Below, piece by piece: positions 1 through 8,841 of a DNA stretch of 47,894 bases. A model generated the notes under the pieces. It saw only the letters and a program-made list of their open reading frames with translations. It had not been told where the DNA came from and did no database searches. Position 1 is the stretch's first letter, and each line of letters starts with the position of its first letter. The stretch lies in the NCBI GenBank assembly GCA_029224965.1, contig JAQXVO010000003.1:1-47894 (forward strand). Direction: 5' to 3'. The DNA is from Lachnospiraceae bacterium. Lineage in GTDB: Bacteria > Bacillota > Clostridia > Lachnospirales > Lachnospiraceae. Position numbers and translations under genes: made by a program.

Positions 1-665
1 TCTTTTTCTTTTAATTTCAGATATTCTTTCGCTTTCTTACTCTGGCTCTCCAGAGGACCCACCTGTTTTTCCAGCTCCGATAAAATATCGGTAACCCTTT
101 CAAGATTCTGGTGTTCCTGCTCCAGAGATTTCTCTGTCACAGAACGATTCTTTTTATATTTGGCAATTCCCGCAGCTTCATCAAAAAGTTCCCGGCTGTC
201 TTCAATCTTTCCGGATAAAATCTTTTCTACCTGGCCCTGACCGATAATGGAATAGCCTTCCTTTCCGATACCAGTATCATAGAAGAGCTCGTTTACGTCC
301 TTCAATCGACAGGCGGTGCCGTTCAGGAGGTACTCGCTCTCGCCGGAACGGTAGACCCGACGTGCAACGGTGACTTCTGTATAGTCCACCGGAAGAACAT
401 GATCGGAATTGTCCAGGGTAATGGCTACATAGGCATAGCTTAAGGGATGACGGTTCTCGGTTCCGGCGAAGATCACGTCCTGCATATTTTCAGAACGAAG
501 CTGCTTGGCACTCTGCTCGCCTAAAACCCAGCGGACAGCATCCGAGACGTTGGACTTTCCGGAGCCGTTGGGGCCGACGATAGCCGTAATGCCAGGATGA
601 AAATCCAGAACAATCTTATTGGCAAAGGACTTGAAGCCCTGCATTTCGATACTTTTTAGATACAT
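1..665 (-). CDS. smc: Chromosome segregation ATPase SMC (N-terminal part, runs off the window)
   Basis: N-terminal ATPase head of the SMC condensin protein, which with ScpA/ScpB compacts and segregates the chromosome. I read the frame directly: it opens [14 protein letters not shown], has the Walker A loop GPNGSGKS at about residues 31-38, the motif LGEQSAK shortly after, and the DEAAGI stretch, followed by the start of the Glu/Lys-rich coiled coil ([14 protein letters not shown]) at the window edge. About 221 codons of a protein that is usually near 1,190 residues are visible. Its start codon lies inside the end of rnc (10-bp overlap), which implies translational coupling. The rnc-smc order is the usual one in Firmicutes. 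Confidence 0.95.
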   Translation of the reverse strand, partial: MYLKSIEMQGFKSFANKIVLDFHPGITAIVGPNGSGKSNVSDAVRWVLGEQSAKQLRSENMQDVIFAGTENRHPLSYAYVAITLDNSDHVLPVDYTEVTVARRVYRSGESEYLLNGTACRLKDVNELFYDTGIGKEGYSIIGQGQVEKILSGKIEDSRELFDEAAGIAKYKKNRSVTEKSLEQEHQNLERVTDILSELEKQVGPLESQSKKAKEYLKLKEK

Positions 666-1378
666 GAATTCTCCGCATTCTTCTTATTCTTCTTGGCATA
701 GAGAAGGCCCTGGTAGGCAGCTTCCTGCTCGGCCTTCTTCTTGGAGGGTCCGACACCGGTTCCGATGACAATGTCGCCGACCTTGGCCTGAACCGTGAAT
801 TTCTTGTTATGATCCGGTCCTTCTTCCTTGATCAGCTCATAGGTCAGGGGTGCGGTATGCTCGGCCTGAACAATTTCCTGAAGGGCGGTTTTGGTATCAT
901 GATAGAGCTTCTTATGCTCGATATCCGTCAGGATAAAGCGGAGAATAAAGGTTCGGGCGGGCTCGAGTCCGCCGTCCAGATACATGGCGCCGATGACAGC
1001 CTCCAGGGCATCAGAGCGGATGGATTTTCTCTGACGTCCGCCGGTCTTCTCTTCGCCGAAGCTTAAGCGGATATATTTCTCCAGATCCATTTCCTCGGTG
1101 CAGTAGGAAAGCGTCGGTTCGCATACCAGACTTGCCCGAAGCTTCGACAGCTTCCCCTCGTGATCATTAGGGTAATTCTGGTATAAGAACTCACTTGAAA
1201 CCAGTTCCAGGACAGCATCGCCCAGAAATTCCAGACGCTCATTATCTGACAGAGCCTTCATATGGTTTTCATTGGCATAGGAAGAATGGGTCAGAGCCTG
1301 CAGAAGCAGATCTTCATTCTTGAACTGATAGCCGATCCGGTCTTCCAGTTCCTGTAAAGTAGGATTATTATTTGACAT
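656..1378 (-). CDS. rnc: Ribonuclease III
   Basis: Double-strand-specific endoribonuclease that processes rRNA precursors and structured mRNAs in the cytoplasm. The signature ERLEFLGDAVLEL carries the catalytic acidic residues, a second acidic cluster is seen in SDALEAVIGAMYLDGG, and a C-terminal double-stranded RNA binding domain runs from about residue 160 (TALQEIVQ...) to the KKKAEQEAA stretch. Total length near 240 residues is normal. Two in-frame ATGs sit 6 bp apart; AAGGA directly abuts the first and lies 6 nt before the second, so I chose the second (MSNNNPTL). It follows acpP and overlaps smc. A terminator-like hairpin lies between acpP and rnc, so rnc-smc may be partly separated from acpP transcription. 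Confidence 0.95.
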   Translation of the reverse strand: MSNNNPTLQELEDRIGYQFKNEDLLLQALTHSSYANENHMKALSDNERLEFLGDAVLELVSSEFLYQNYPNDHEGKLSKLRASLVCEPTLSYCTEEMDLEKYIRLSFGEEKTGGRQRKSIRSDALEAVIGAMYLDGGLEPARTFILRFILTDIEHKKLYHDTKTALQEIVQAEHTAPLTYELIKEEGPDHNKKFTVQAKVGDIVIGTGVGPSKKKAEQEAAYQGLLYAKKNKKNAENSCI

Positions 1379-1471
1379 TTTCATTCCTTTCAGAAGTTTC
1401 CCTCAGAAGAATTTTCAGAGGGGCTTCCTTGATTTCAGATTTCAATTCAATCTCAGAAGATTTGATTTCAG

Positions 1472-1519
1472 AAAAAAGCCCCTTCAAACCGGCAGAATCC
1501 GGATAGAGAAAGGGCTTTC
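1472..1519 (-). terminator. Rho-independent terminator after acpP
   Basis: On the minus strand AAAGCCCTTTC pairs with GAAGGGGCTTT and is followed by a run of six T. The loop contains a small nested ATCCGG/CCGGTT pairing. It lies 15 bp past the acpP stop codon and before rnc. Confidence 0.75.
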
Positions 1520-1533
1520 TGATGAAATATAGA

Positions 1534-1764
1534 TCAGTTCTTGGCGTCTTCAATCATTTCCAGAGCCTGACCGACAGTCGTGATATCCTGAACCTTATTC
1601 TCATCAATTTCGATGCCGAGACGGTCCTGAACCTCCAGAAGGATCTGATAGAGATCCAGAGAATCTGCACCAAGATCGTCGGTAAAGGTGGTATCCTCGG
1701 TGATCTCCGCGGGGTCAACGCCCAGTACATCGGCAATAATCTGCTTCAGTGTATCGAATTCCAT
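1534..1764 (-). CDS. acpP: Acyl carrier protein
   Basis: Small acidic carrier that holds growing fatty acyl chains on a 4'-phosphopantetheine arm during type II fatty acid synthesis. At 76 residues it has the standard length. The attachment site is Ser35 in the motif GADSLD, followed by the recognition helix. The start is supported by GAGAGGAG seven bases upstream. It follows plsX, whose product takes acyl groups from acyl-ACP, and is followed by a terminator and rnc. The plsX-acpP-rnc order is common in Firmicutes. No fab genes are in the window, so this is the housekeeping ACP of the phospholipid cluster by context. Confidence 0.96.
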   Translation of the reverse strand: MEFDTLKQIIADVLGVDPAEITEDTTFTDDLGADSLDLYQILLEVQDRLGIEIDENKVQDITTVGQALEMIEDAKN

Positions 1765-1892
1765 TTTTTTCTCCTCTCACTTTATGAAAATAATCTGCCC
1801 AGGGGCTTGGTATTTTTTATTTATTCCCTTGAGCCTGAAATCATGGCTCAGATCTGTTTTTAAATCTGAATCATAGTTCAGATCGTCATACT

Positions 1893-2906
1893 CTATCTTG
1901 CTTTCAGCGCCTCTTCAATCATTTCTCCGATTTTCTGATCGTGAAATGTAAGACACTGGCGCAGGGTGTTTGAAAATTCATTGGCTTTGGCACTGCCGTG
2001 GGTCTTAACCACCAGGCCTTTGAGTCCCAGCATAGGGGCTCCGCCGTACTGTTTGACATCGAAGGTTTTCAGCTTGGACTTCAGAGCAGGCATGACAAGC
2101 AATGCTCCGATCTTGGACCGGAAATTCGACAGAAAGGCCTCTTTCATAAGCTTCATAAAGGTCTTTCCGACACCTTCAAAAAGCTTCAGGATAATGTTTC
2201 CGACAAAGGCATCGCAGACAATGACATCCGCATATCCGGACGGAATCTCCCTTGCTTCAATACTGCCGATGAAGTTGATGTCCGTGCATTCCTTAAGAAG
2301 CGGGAAGGTCTCTTTCACCAGCTGATTTCCCTTCTCCTCTTCTGCTCCGATATTGACAATGGCAACCCGGGGATTCTTCATCCCGAGAACGCCCTTCATG
2401 TAGATCGATCCCATGCGGGCATACTGAACCAGATATTCCGGCTTGGCATCCACGCTGGCGCCGCTGTCGAGCAGGAGCTTGGGCCCTTTTTCCGTCGGAA
2501 TCAGAGGAGCAAAGGGTGCACGCTTTACGCCGCGGATCCGACCGATCAGAGTCTGTCCGCCGACCAGTACGGCTCCGGAATTTCCTGCGGAGACAAAGGC
2601 GTCGGCCTTTCCCTCCTTGACAGCCTTCATGGCAAGAACCATGGAGGAATTCTTCTTATGTGTAATTGCCTGAACCGGATGCTCGGCCGTTTCAATAACC
2701 TCAGTTGAAGGAAGAATCTCATAGCGGTCCTTTACCTCTTCCGCTCCGTCTGTTTCCTTCAGTATCTTCTGGATTTCCGTCTCATCTCCAACCAGGATGA
2801 CATGGAGACGGTCTTCCTTTTTCAGAGCATCAATGGCACCTTTGACCGGTTCCACAGGCGCGTTGTCACCGCCCATGACATCCAGGGCAACCCTAACAGG
2901 TTCCAT
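1893..2906 (-). CDS. plsX: Phosphate acyltransferase PlsX
   Basis: Converts acyl-ACP and phosphate to acyl-phosphate, the donor for PlsY in the first step of phospholipid synthesis; a peripheral membrane enzyme. The protein starts MEPVRVALDVMGGDNAP, the typical PlsX N-terminal phosphate-binding segment, and keeps SAGNSGA, DSGAS and CDAFVGNI motifs further on. Length 337 residues is normal. AAGGAGG lies 9 nt before the ATG. It has its own promoter in the gap after rpmF (TTGAAT, 17 nt, TAAAAT) and a terminator for the rpmF transcript lies just ahead of that gap. The next gene is acpP, whose acylated product is its substrate. Confidence 0.96.
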   Translation of the reverse strand: MEPVRVALDVMGGDNAPVEPVKGAIDALKKEDRLHVILVGDETEIQKILKETDGAEEVKDRYEILPSTEVIETAEHPVQAITHKKNSSMVLAMKAVKEGKADAFVSAGNSGAVLVGGQTLIGRIRGVKRAPFAPLIPTEKGPKLLLDSGASVDAKPEYLVQYARMGSIYMKGVLGMKNPRVAIVNIGAEEEKGNQLVKETFPLLKECTDINFIGSIEAREIPSGYADVIVCDAFVGNIILKLFEGVGKTFMKLMKEAFLSNFRSKIGALLVMPALKSKLKTFDVKQYGGAPMLGLKGLVVKTHGSAKANEFSNTLRQCLTFHDQKIGEMIEEALKAR

Positions 2907-2948
2907 TCAATATGTCCTCCTTTGTAAGTAAATAACCTTATCCATGAA

Positions 2949-2977
2949 ATTTTACTATAATCGGTGAAACAATTCAA
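2949..2977 (-). promoter_or_regulatory. Promoter for plsX-acpP
   Basis: Minus strand -35 TTGAAT (2972-2977), 17-nt spacer and -10 TAAAAT (2949-2954), about 43 bp before the plsX start and directly behind the rpmF terminator. Read by eye only. Confidence 0.6.
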
Positions 2978-2992
2978 TCCGACGGATCCTAT

Positions 2993-3036
2993 AAAAAAAT
3001 GACCGGCAGAAATCGCGAAGGATTTCAACCGGTCAG
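2993..3036 (-). terminator. Rho-independent terminator after rpmF
   Basis: Minus strand TGACCGG pairs with CCGGTCA, with an inner GAAATCC/GGATTTC-type pairing in the loop, followed by seven T. It lies 37 bp past the rpmF stop. Confidence 0.8.
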
Positions 3037-3072
3037 ATTTTACAGGTTTTCCTGTATATCACACATTAACAA

Positions 3073-3252
3073 TTAGTCCTGGGATACGATCTCACGCTTG
3101 TTATATGTGCCACAGTTCTTGCATACTCTGTGAGGCATCATTAAAGCGCCGCACTTGCTGCAACGAACCAGAGTCGGAGCGCTCATTTTCCAGTTTGCTC
3201 TTCTTCTGTCTCTTCTTCCCTTGGAAGATTTGTTCTTAGGACAAATAGACAT
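3073..3252 (-). CDS. rpmF: 50S ribosomal protein L32
   Basis: Small zinc-ribbon protein of the large ribosomal subunit. The 59-residue frame begins MSICPKNKSSKGRRDRRRAN and has paired CxxC motifs (CSKC and CKNC) that form the zinc site, so this is a zinc-binding C+ form. An AGGAGG-type site (GGAGGTGTGATCG) precedes the ATG. It directly follows the DUF177 gene (3-bp gap), the very widespread yceD-rpmF pairing. One oddity is the N-terminus MSICPKNKSS instead of the more usual MAVPKNKTS. A terminator follows, then plsX. Confidence 0.96.
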   Translation of the reverse strand: MSICPKNKSSKGRRDRRRANWKMSAPTLVRCSKCGALMMPHRVCKNCGTYNKREIVSQD

Positions 3253-3255
3253 CGA

Positions 3256-3780
3256 TCACACCTCCTTAAACTGATTGAAGACGTCCAGGGCTTTGGCCAT
3301 CCTAGGGTCTAACACCTTGCGATTGCAGCCGCAGTCCTTTTCATTAAGATTCTGACCACATACAGGACAGAGTCCCTTGCAGTCCTCCCTACAGAGAACT
3401 TTTACTGGCCAGTTAAGAAGAAGTTCGTCCAGGATCATTTGATCAACGTCCAGACTTTTGTCTTCTACGAAATTAACTGCTTCTCCGTCAGTCAGATGAT
3501 CGGGCTTCCCGTCTTCGAGAGAAAGCTCTGCATTTACTTCAGCCGGAACCCGGATTGAGACATCTGTCAGGCATCGGTCACAGGGAACGATGGAACTGAT
3601 TTCCGTCCTGGCCTGAATTACCAGCTTCTTACCATCTGCGGCAGAAAGAAACAGATCGAATGGCTTCTTCTCTGCAATCGGATAAGAGATCCCGTTCACA
3701 TTGATCTTCTCCATATCCAGATGAGACGAAACGGTAACGTTCTGCTTTTCATGAATAATATCCGAGAGATCAATCTGCAT
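3256..3780 (-). CDS. DUF177 / YceD family protein
   Basis: Member of the YceD (DUF177) family, nearly always encoded beside rpmF; the family is linked to 23S rRNA accumulation or ribosome biogenesis in some organisms and plants, but its biochemical role is not settled. Typical features seen are PCDRCLTD near the middle, the acidic stretch around it, and a C-terminal CREDCKGLCPVCGQNLN with four cysteines plus CGC, a likely metal site. A longer reading begins at a TTG four codons upstream, but GGAG lies 6 nt before the ATG used here (MQIDLSDI). The stop is 3 bp from the rpmF start, so both are almost certainly co-transcribed. Confidence 0.9.
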   Translation of the reverse strand: MQIDLSDIIHEKQNVTVSSHLDMEKINVNGISYPIAEKKPFDLFLSAADGKKLVIQARTEISSIVPCDRCLTDVSIRVPAEVNAELSLEDGKPDHLTDGEAVNFVEDKSLDVDQMILDELLLNWPVKVLCREDCKGLCPVCGQNLNEKDCGCNRKVLDPRMAKALDVFNQFKEV

Positions 3781-3871
3781 TGTTTTCTCCAATCCACACT
3801 CGTTTGATTATAACGGTGTAAATGCTTGAAGTCAACAGAAAAAAACGAATTATTTGAAAAATTTAGACCAA

Positions 3872-5080
3872 TTATTTAGCCAGTCCGTTTTCCTTCAGAA
3901 CCTCTACGGTCTGACGTGCAATGGAAAGCTCTTCGTTGGTCGGGATCATCCATACCGGAACGGTGGAATCATCGGTGGACAGGAGCTTCTCACAGCGGAT
4001 TGCTTCGCTTCTCTCCGGATCCATCTTGATGCCCATGTAATCGAAGTAGCTGATAGCCATACGACGGATGTACTTATTGTTCTCACCGACACCTGCAGTG
4101 AAGACGATACAGTCAACACCATGCATAGCTGCGATGTAAGCGCCGATGTACTTAGCTACACGATAGGAATAAGCTTCCAGGGTATCCTTGGCATGCTGAT
4201 CTCCGGCTTCCATCTTTGCAGTAATATCACGGAAATCGGAAGAAATGCCGGACAGACCGAGAACACCGGACTTCTTATTCAGGATCTCCATCACTCCATC
4301 GATATCGGTATTTTCCTTCTTTGCAATGAACTGAACCAGAGAAGGATCAATATCTCCGGACCGGGTACCCATCATCAGACCTTCCAGAGGAGTCAGACCC
4401 ATGGAAGTATCAATGGACTTACCATTTAATACAGCACTGATGGAAGCACCATTTCCAAGATGGCAGACAATGATCTTGGAGTTATTGTAAGGTTTGCCGA
4501 TCAGTTCCGCTGCACGCTTGGAAACGAACTGATGAGAGGTTCCGTGGAAGCCGTAACGACGAACCTTGTAATCTGTGTAGTATTTGTAAGGAATACCATA
4601 GAGATAAGCCTTAGCCGGCATGGTCTGATGGAATGCTGTATCAAATACGCCAACCATAGGAACATTGGGAAGGACCTTCTGGCAGGAACGGATGCCGATG
4701 ATATTTGCAGGATTATGAAGAGGGGCAAGATCGTTGCAGTCCTCTACTGCCTTGATCATTTCCTCAGTTACCAGGGCAGCTTCCGAGAAAGCCTCTCCGC
4801 CATGTACGACACGATGGCCAACGGCCTCGATCTCATCCAGACTCTTTAAGACACCCGTCTTCTCGTTGGTCAGAGCCTTCAGAACTGCCGCAACAGCCTC
4901 GGTGTGAGTCGGAAGATTCATCTCAGTGATCTCCTTCTCTCCTCCCTTTGGTGTATACTCCAGGACACCGCCGATGCCGATACGCTCGCAGATACCCTTG
5001 GCAAGGACTTCCTCAGTCTCGGTTTCGATGACCTGATATTTAAGGGAAGAACTGCCACAGTTGATAACTAAGATCTTCAT
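3872..5080 (-). CDS. ackA: Acetate kinase
   Basis: Interconverts acetyl phosphate + ADP and acetate + ATP, the ATP-forming step of acetate fermentation. The N-terminus MKILVINCGSSSLKYQV is the family signature, and the second signature GFHGTSHQFVS and the ATP-binding GVGENNKYIRR segment are present; 402 residues is the usual length. AAGGAAACGAAGAA precedes the ATG. Unusually for a fermenter, no pta gene is next to it. The window does encode a phosphoketolase (38408-40822), which makes acetyl phosphate directly, so the two may form an acetate/ATP route; this link is inference. Confidence 0.97.
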   Translation of the reverse strand: MKILVINCGSSSLKYQVIETETEEVLAKGICERIGIGGVLEYTPKGGEKEITEMNLPTHTEAVAAVLKALTNEKTGVLKSLDEIEAVGHRVVHGGEAFSEAALVTEEMIKAVEDCNDLAPLHNPANIIGIRSCQKVLPNVPMVGVFDTAFHQTMPAKAYLYGIPYKYYTDYKVRRYGFHGTSHQFVSKRAAELIGKPYNNSKIIVCHLGNGASISAVLNGKSIDTSMGLTPLEGLMMGTRSGDIDPSLVQFIAKKENTDIDGVMEILNKKSGVLGLSGISSDFRDITAKMEAGDQHAKDTLEAYSYRVAKYIGAYIAAMHGVDCIVFTAGVGENNKYIRRMAISYFDYMGIKMDPERSEAIRCEKLLSTDDSTVPVWMIPTNEELSIARQTVEVLKENGLAK

Positions 5081-5331
5081 TTCTTCGTTTCCTTTCTGAA
5101 TATTTATTCGACTGAAACAGACACGAACTGCCTCGTTACGTCATACAAAAAATATTATAGGACGATTTCTCTTATCGAACAAGATGGAATTCATGCTACA
5201 ATATCGCACAGATGCAGAAGATCCTATGAAATACATGAATTCACATAACGGATCCATCAGGCATTTGATCCGGGATTTTCTTCATCTGCATGTTGATATC
5301 ATTTTGATCTTAGATTAGAAAAGAAGCAAAA

Positions 5332-6597
5332 ATGAAAACAGCAGGTATCATCTGTGAATATAACCCCTTCCATAACGGTCACAAGAAGCAGCTCGCCTAT
5401 GCGCATGAAGTCTTAGGCTGCGATGCGGTTATCTGCGCCATGTCCGGGGACTTTGTCCAGAGGGGTCAGCCGGCCATTCTCGATAAGTACAGCCGGGCTG
5501 CTTCAGCCTTGCGAAACGGCGCTGATCTGGTTCTCGAGCTCCCGGTCTCTTCTGTCCTCTCCAGTGCGGAGGGCTTTGCCTTCGGAGGCGTCCGCCTTCT
5601 CGCAGCTGCCGGAGCAGATGCCCTGGTCTTCGGTGCCCGCTATCCGGATCCCGACCTCTATCGGATGGTCGCGGATATCCTGAGAGAAGAGCCGCCTCGA
5701 TTCCAAGCCTCCCTTCGAAAGCATATTTCAGAAGGCTATTCCTTCCCTCACGCCCGTGCCCTGGCCCTCCAGGAGGAGCTTTCCGGAAAGATAGACCATC
5801 TTAAGGATTTCCTTCTCTCTCCCAACGATATGCTTGGCATAGAGTACCGGAAAGCCCTGGATCTCATTCATTCCACCATGGATTTCTGCCCTATGAAACG
5901 GGTTGGTGCGGATTACTATGAAGAGGGTATCCAGAGAGATACGGCATCGGCTTCCTATATACGAGGACTTTTCTCAAATCAAATGCAGTTATCCGGTGTT
6001 CTAAAACAGCTGTCTAATGTCCTACCGGAGGACAGCCTGAAGTGTTTGGAAAATGGCCGGACAAAGCATACACTGCTCTATCCGGATGACCTCTCTTCTC
6101 TTCTAAATTACCAGCTTCTTATGAAAAAAAACTTGAACAAAGACTTCATCAACCCGGCTTCCATTGGTTCTGTAAAGACCAAAAATGCAGACGATTTCTA
6201 CAACCGCCTGCAGAAGAACCGTTTCAACTTCCGGACCTTCAATGAAAGAGCCGATCTCTTAAAGAGTAAGAATATTACAAGAACCCATATCTGCCGGCTC
6301 TTCTGTCGGACCATCCTGGAGCTTGGTCCGGAGATTCATGACGAAAAGCCCCGGTATCTGCGTGTCCTTGGATTTACAGAAAAAGGAAGAGAGCTTCTTC
6401 CTCAGATTCGGGAAGGCAGCTCTCTTCCTATTGTGGTAAATCCCGGTTCCGACCGAAAAAAGCTTTCGGAAAGTGCAAAGCGGCAGCTGGACAAGGATCT
6501 TCGAGCCAGTGAGCTCTGCCGTATGCTCCGAGAGGAAAAATCCGGTCTGCATTTCCCATCGGAATCACAAAGAAGATTTTCTCCCATCCCGGAGTAG
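5332..6597 (+). CDS. tmcAL: tRNA(Met) cytidine acetate ligase (TmcAL, formerly YlbM)
   Basis: Family enzymes activate acetate with ATP and acetylate the wobble cytidine of elongator tRNA-Met to ac4C. The N-terminal nucleotidyltransferase motif CEYNPFHNGH (HxGH at residues 14-17) and the following MSGDFVQRGQPA are diagnostic, and LLSPNDMLGIEY and the SASYIRG segment match the family. Length 421 is close to the usual 390-420. It is the only clear plus-strand gene, divergent from ackA, which makes acetate; that neighbourhood (ylbM beside ackA or the yceD-rpmF block) is common in Clostridia. It converges on the AICAR formyltransferase gene. The last ~40 residues are basic and not recognised. Confidence 0.9.
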   Translation: MKTAGIICEYNPFHNGHKKQLAYAHEVLGCDAVICAMSGDFVQRGQPAILDKYSRAASALRNGADLVLELPVSSVLSSAEGFAFGGVRLLAAAGADALVFGARYPDPDLYRMVADILREEPPRFQASLRKHISEGYSFPHARALALQEELSGKIDHLKDFLLSPNDMLGIEYRKALDLIHSTMDFCPMKRVGADYYEEGIQRDTASASYIRGLFSNQMQLSGVLKQLSNVLPEDSLKCLENGRTKHTLLYPDDLSSLLNYQLLMKKNLNKDFINPASIGSVKTKNADDFYNRLQKNRFNFRTFNERADLLKSKNITRTHICRLFCRTILELGPEIHDEKPRYLRVLGFTEKGRELLPQIREGSSLPIVVNPGSDRKKLSESAKRQLDKDLRASELCRMLREEKSGLHFPSESQRRFSPIPE

Positions 6598-6662
6598 GAA
6601 ATTCATAGAGGAGATCCTCTCTGATACCAAATTTTAAACAGGGAATTCTTTATTTGGGTAGA

Positions 6663-7844
6663 TCAGTGATGGAAGAGCCGGATGCCGGTGAAGGACATAA
6701 CCATGCCGTACTTGTTGCAGGTGGCGATGACGTTGTCATCACGGATGGAACCGCCGGGCTGAGCCACATACTGAACACCGCTTCGATGGGCACGCTCTAT
6801 ATTGTCGCCGAAGGGGAAGAAGGCATCAGAGCCAAGGCTGACACCGGTATTCTTGGCGATCCAGGCCTTTCTGGCCTCGCGGGTGAAGACCTTGGGCTGC
6901 TCGGTGAAAAAGTTCTGCCAGTTTCCATCTGCTACGACATCCTCGTAGTCCTCGCCGGTGTAGAGGTCGATGGCGTTGTCACGGTCGGCACGGCGGATTT
7001 CCGGCTTGAAAGGCAGGGACAGAACCTCGGGTGCCTGACGGAGCCACCACTTGTCTGCCTTGTCGCCGGCAAGACGGGTGCAGTGAATCCGGGACTGCTG
7101 GCCGGCACCGATACCGATGGCCTGGCCGCCCTTGACATAGCAGACCGAATTGGACTGAGTATACTTCAGAGTGATCATGGAGATAGCCAGATCAATCTTG
7201 GCAGATTCCGGCAGATCCTTGTTCTCGGTGACGATATTGTCGAAGAAATCCGGACCGATATGAAGCTCGTTTCTGCCCTGCTCAAAGGTGATGCCGAAGA
7301 CCTGCTTCTTCTCAATCGGGTTCGGAACATAGGAAGGATCAATTTCAATGACGTTGTAGTTGCCCTTCTTCTTGGACTTCAGGATCTCCAGGGCTTCCGG
7401 CTCGTAACCCGGAGCGATGACACCGTCACTGGTCTCTCTCTTGATGATCTTTGCGGTCGGGACATCGCAGACATCAGACAAAGAGATAAAGTCGCCGAAG
7501 GAAGACATCCGGTCGGCACCGCGGGCTCTGGCATAGGCATTTGCCAGGGGGCTGAATTCCATATCCATGTCATCGACCCAGTAGATGTGCTTCTCAATAT
7601 CGGTTAAAGGAAGACCGACGGCTGCACCAGCCGGAGAAACATGCTTGAAGGATGCTGCTGCAGGAAGCCCGGCAGCCTTCTTCAGCTCGGAAACCAGCTG
7701 CCAGCCGTTTAAGGCATCCAGGAAGTTAATGTATCCAGGCTTGCCGTTTAAGACCTTGACCGGAAGGTCAGATCCGTCTTCCATGAAAATCCGGGAAGGC
7801 TTCTGATTGGGGTTGCATCCGTACTTTAATGCCAGTTCGTTCAT
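6663..7844 (-). CDS. Stand-alone AICAR formyltransferase (PurH C-terminal domain type)
   Basis: Transfers a formyl group from 10-formyl-tetrahydrofolate to AICAR (ZMP) to give FAICAR, the penultimate purine step. The protein (393 residues) covers only the transformylase part of the usual bifunctional PurH; the IMP cyclohydrolase domain is absent and supplied by the separate PurO-type gene upstream. Visible motifs include [11 protein letters not shown] at the N-terminus, [14 protein letters not shown] (the conserved KHxxPxG loop), [22 protein letters not shown] and the [16 protein letters not shown] region near the end. AGGAGAG precedes the ATG. A 142-bp gap with an 8-bp inverted repeat separates it from PurO, and both should be under the ZTP riboswitch at 8756-8829. 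Confidence 0.93.
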   Translation of the reverse strand: MNELALKYGCNPNQKPSRIFMEDGSDLPVKVLNGKPGYINFLDALNGWQLVSELKKAAGLPAAASFKHVSPAGAAVGLPLTDIEKHIYWVDDMDMEFSPLANAYARARGADRMSSFGDFISLSDVCDVPTAKIIKRETSDGVIAPGYEPEALEILKSKKKGNYNVIEIDPSYVPNPIEKKQVFGITFEQGRNELHIGPDFFDNIVTENKDLPESAKIDLAISMITLKYTQSNSVCYVKGGQAIGIGAGQQSRIHCTRLAGDKADKWWLRQAPEVLSLPFKPEIRRADRDNAIDLYTGEDYEDVVADGNWQNFFTEQPKVFTREARKAWIAKNTGVSLGSDAFFPFGDNIERAHRSGVQYVAQPGGSIRDDNVIATCNKYGMVMSFTGIRLFHH

Positions 7845-7940
7845 CTCTTACTCTCCTTCTTTCTTTATTCTGATCTTTTTCGAATCAGACAAATCCATTC
7901 TCTGTTTCTGAATCGTGACTATTGAATAGACGATCCATTT

Positions 7941-7977
7941 ATCAGATCTCAAATGCTTCTTCATGCTGTAGATCTGA
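7941..7977. repeat. Inverted repeat between PurO and AICAR formyltransferase genes
   Basis: TCAGATCT and AGATCTGA form a perfect 8-bp inverted repeat around a 20-nt loop in the intergenic gap. No T-run follows on the minus strand, so it looks more like an mRNA stability or processing hairpin than a terminator. Confidence 0.4.
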
Positions 7978-7986
7978 TCTCATGCC

Positions 7987-8697
7987 TTATTTGTTCTTGT
8001 TGCAGATCTTCGTCTCATACTTTCCGGTGGACAGGTCTACGAAGCGGACAAAAAGAGAAACTTTGTTGTCTGGATCGAGTTCCTTCCAAAGCTCTTCGGT
8101 AAAGCTGTCGATATCGCCCTGGATCTTGACGCGCTCCGGCTCACCCTCGAAGGAAGGCAGGGGATTTCCGTCACTCACATAAGTGTGGATGAAGCGGCCC
8201 TCGCCCTTGATCGGGTGATCATAGGAAAATGTATACCGTGCATTACAGTCCGGATTTCCCTCATAGGACTTGAGAATTGACATTTCAAAGGAAAACTCCT
8301 TGTCGAAATGTAAAACCGCAGAAATTCGAGGGGTGTAATTGGGGCCGTCCGGCTCAAACTGGCGGCTGCGAAGGGATTCTTCGAAGGTCTGGCCCTTCTG
8401 GAGGTTCTCATAGACCGTATCGGTCTGGTCTCCGTTTGTCACAATGAGATCCGATCCGAGGACACGGACCGGAGCATAGATAATGAGGCTCGGATCCTCG
8501 AGCTTTGCGGGATCGAATGCCTGGGTCCGGATGCCCCCTCCGTCCTCGACAAAGACACGGTTCCGGCTGTTTTCCGACCGGCCCATGATGAAGTAGGCTG
8601 CGACGGCATATTTTCCATCCTCTGATTTTCCAACCAGAATGCCGCGTCCCGGATAAGGATTACGCCCGACTGCTTCTTCCACACTCAGTAAATTCAT
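7987..8697 (-). CDS. purO: IMP cyclohydrolase, PurO type
   Basis: Closes the ring of FAICAR to give IMP, the last step of de novo purine synthesis. The sequence is of the PurO/archaeal-type cyclohydrolase family (NTN-hydrolase-like fold) and not the PurH type: it begins MNLLSVEEAVGRNPYPGRGI and has GRSENSRNRVF and GDQTDT segments typical of it. I start at the ATG preceded by AGGAGGGACTC (5-nt spacing) giving 236 residues; an upstream in-frame ATG lies inside the terminator T-run and is unlikely. It is the first gene after the ZTP riboswitch and terminator. Pairing with a stand-alone AICAR formyltransferase makes a complete split replacement for PurH. Confidence 0.88.
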   Translation of the reverse strand: MNLLSVEEAVGRNPYPGRGILVGKSEDGKYAVAAYFIMGRSENSRNRVFVEDGGGIRTQAFDPAKLEDPSLIIYAPVRVLGSDLIVTNGDQTDTVYENLQKGQTFEESLRSRQFEPDGPNYTPRISAVLHFDKEFSFEMSILKSYEGNPDCNARYTFSYDHPIKGEGRFIHTYVSDGNPLPSFEGEPERVKIQGDIDSFTEELWKELDPDNKVSLFVRFVDLSTGKYETKICNKNK

Positions 8698-8712
8698 GAG
8701 TCCCTCCTTCAT

Positions 8713-8768
8713 AAAAAAGACCGCCTGAGTAAACAGCAGGATAAATCCTGCTATCTGCCCAGGCGGTC
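8713..8768 (-). terminator. Riboswitch-controlled intrinsic terminator ahead of purO
   Basis: Minus strand GACCGCCTGGG pairs with CTCAGGCGGTC, with a nested AGCAGGAT/ATCCTGCT stem, followed by six T. The 5' arm is the conserved CCGCCTGGGC of the ZTP aptamer, so ligand binding and terminator formation exclude each other: the expected output is transcription when ZTP/ZMP is bound. Confidence 0.88.
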
Positions 8769-8829
8769 GACAATTCTGACATCCATACTCCCTGTGGTTA
8801 TTTCCACTTTCCGCCAGTCGCATGGGTCC
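8756..8829 (-). promoter_or_regulatory. ZTP (pfl) riboswitch aptamer
   Basis: On the minus strand the segment contains the conserved GCGACTGGCGG helix-loop, the ACCACAGGGAG middle part and the terminal CCGCCTGGGCA, in the order and spacing of the ZTP/pfl riboswitch class, which senses the purine intermediate AICAR phosphate (ZMP/ZTP) during folate stress. The genes behind it make the enzymes that consume ZMP and FAICAR, which fits its known role. Recognised by consensus, not by a covariance search. Confidence 0.92.
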
Positions 8830-8841
8830 TTAATTAAGTTT

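Noticed and set aside
1368-1553. 61-codon minus-strand frame between acpP and rnc
   Set aside because: It spans the acpP terminator hairpin and overlaps acpP out of frame, without a ribosome site.
6654-7607. Plus-strand frame of 317 codons opposite the AICAR formyltransferase
   Set aside because: The minus-strand protein has all family motifs; the plus-strand translation does not resemble any protein family.
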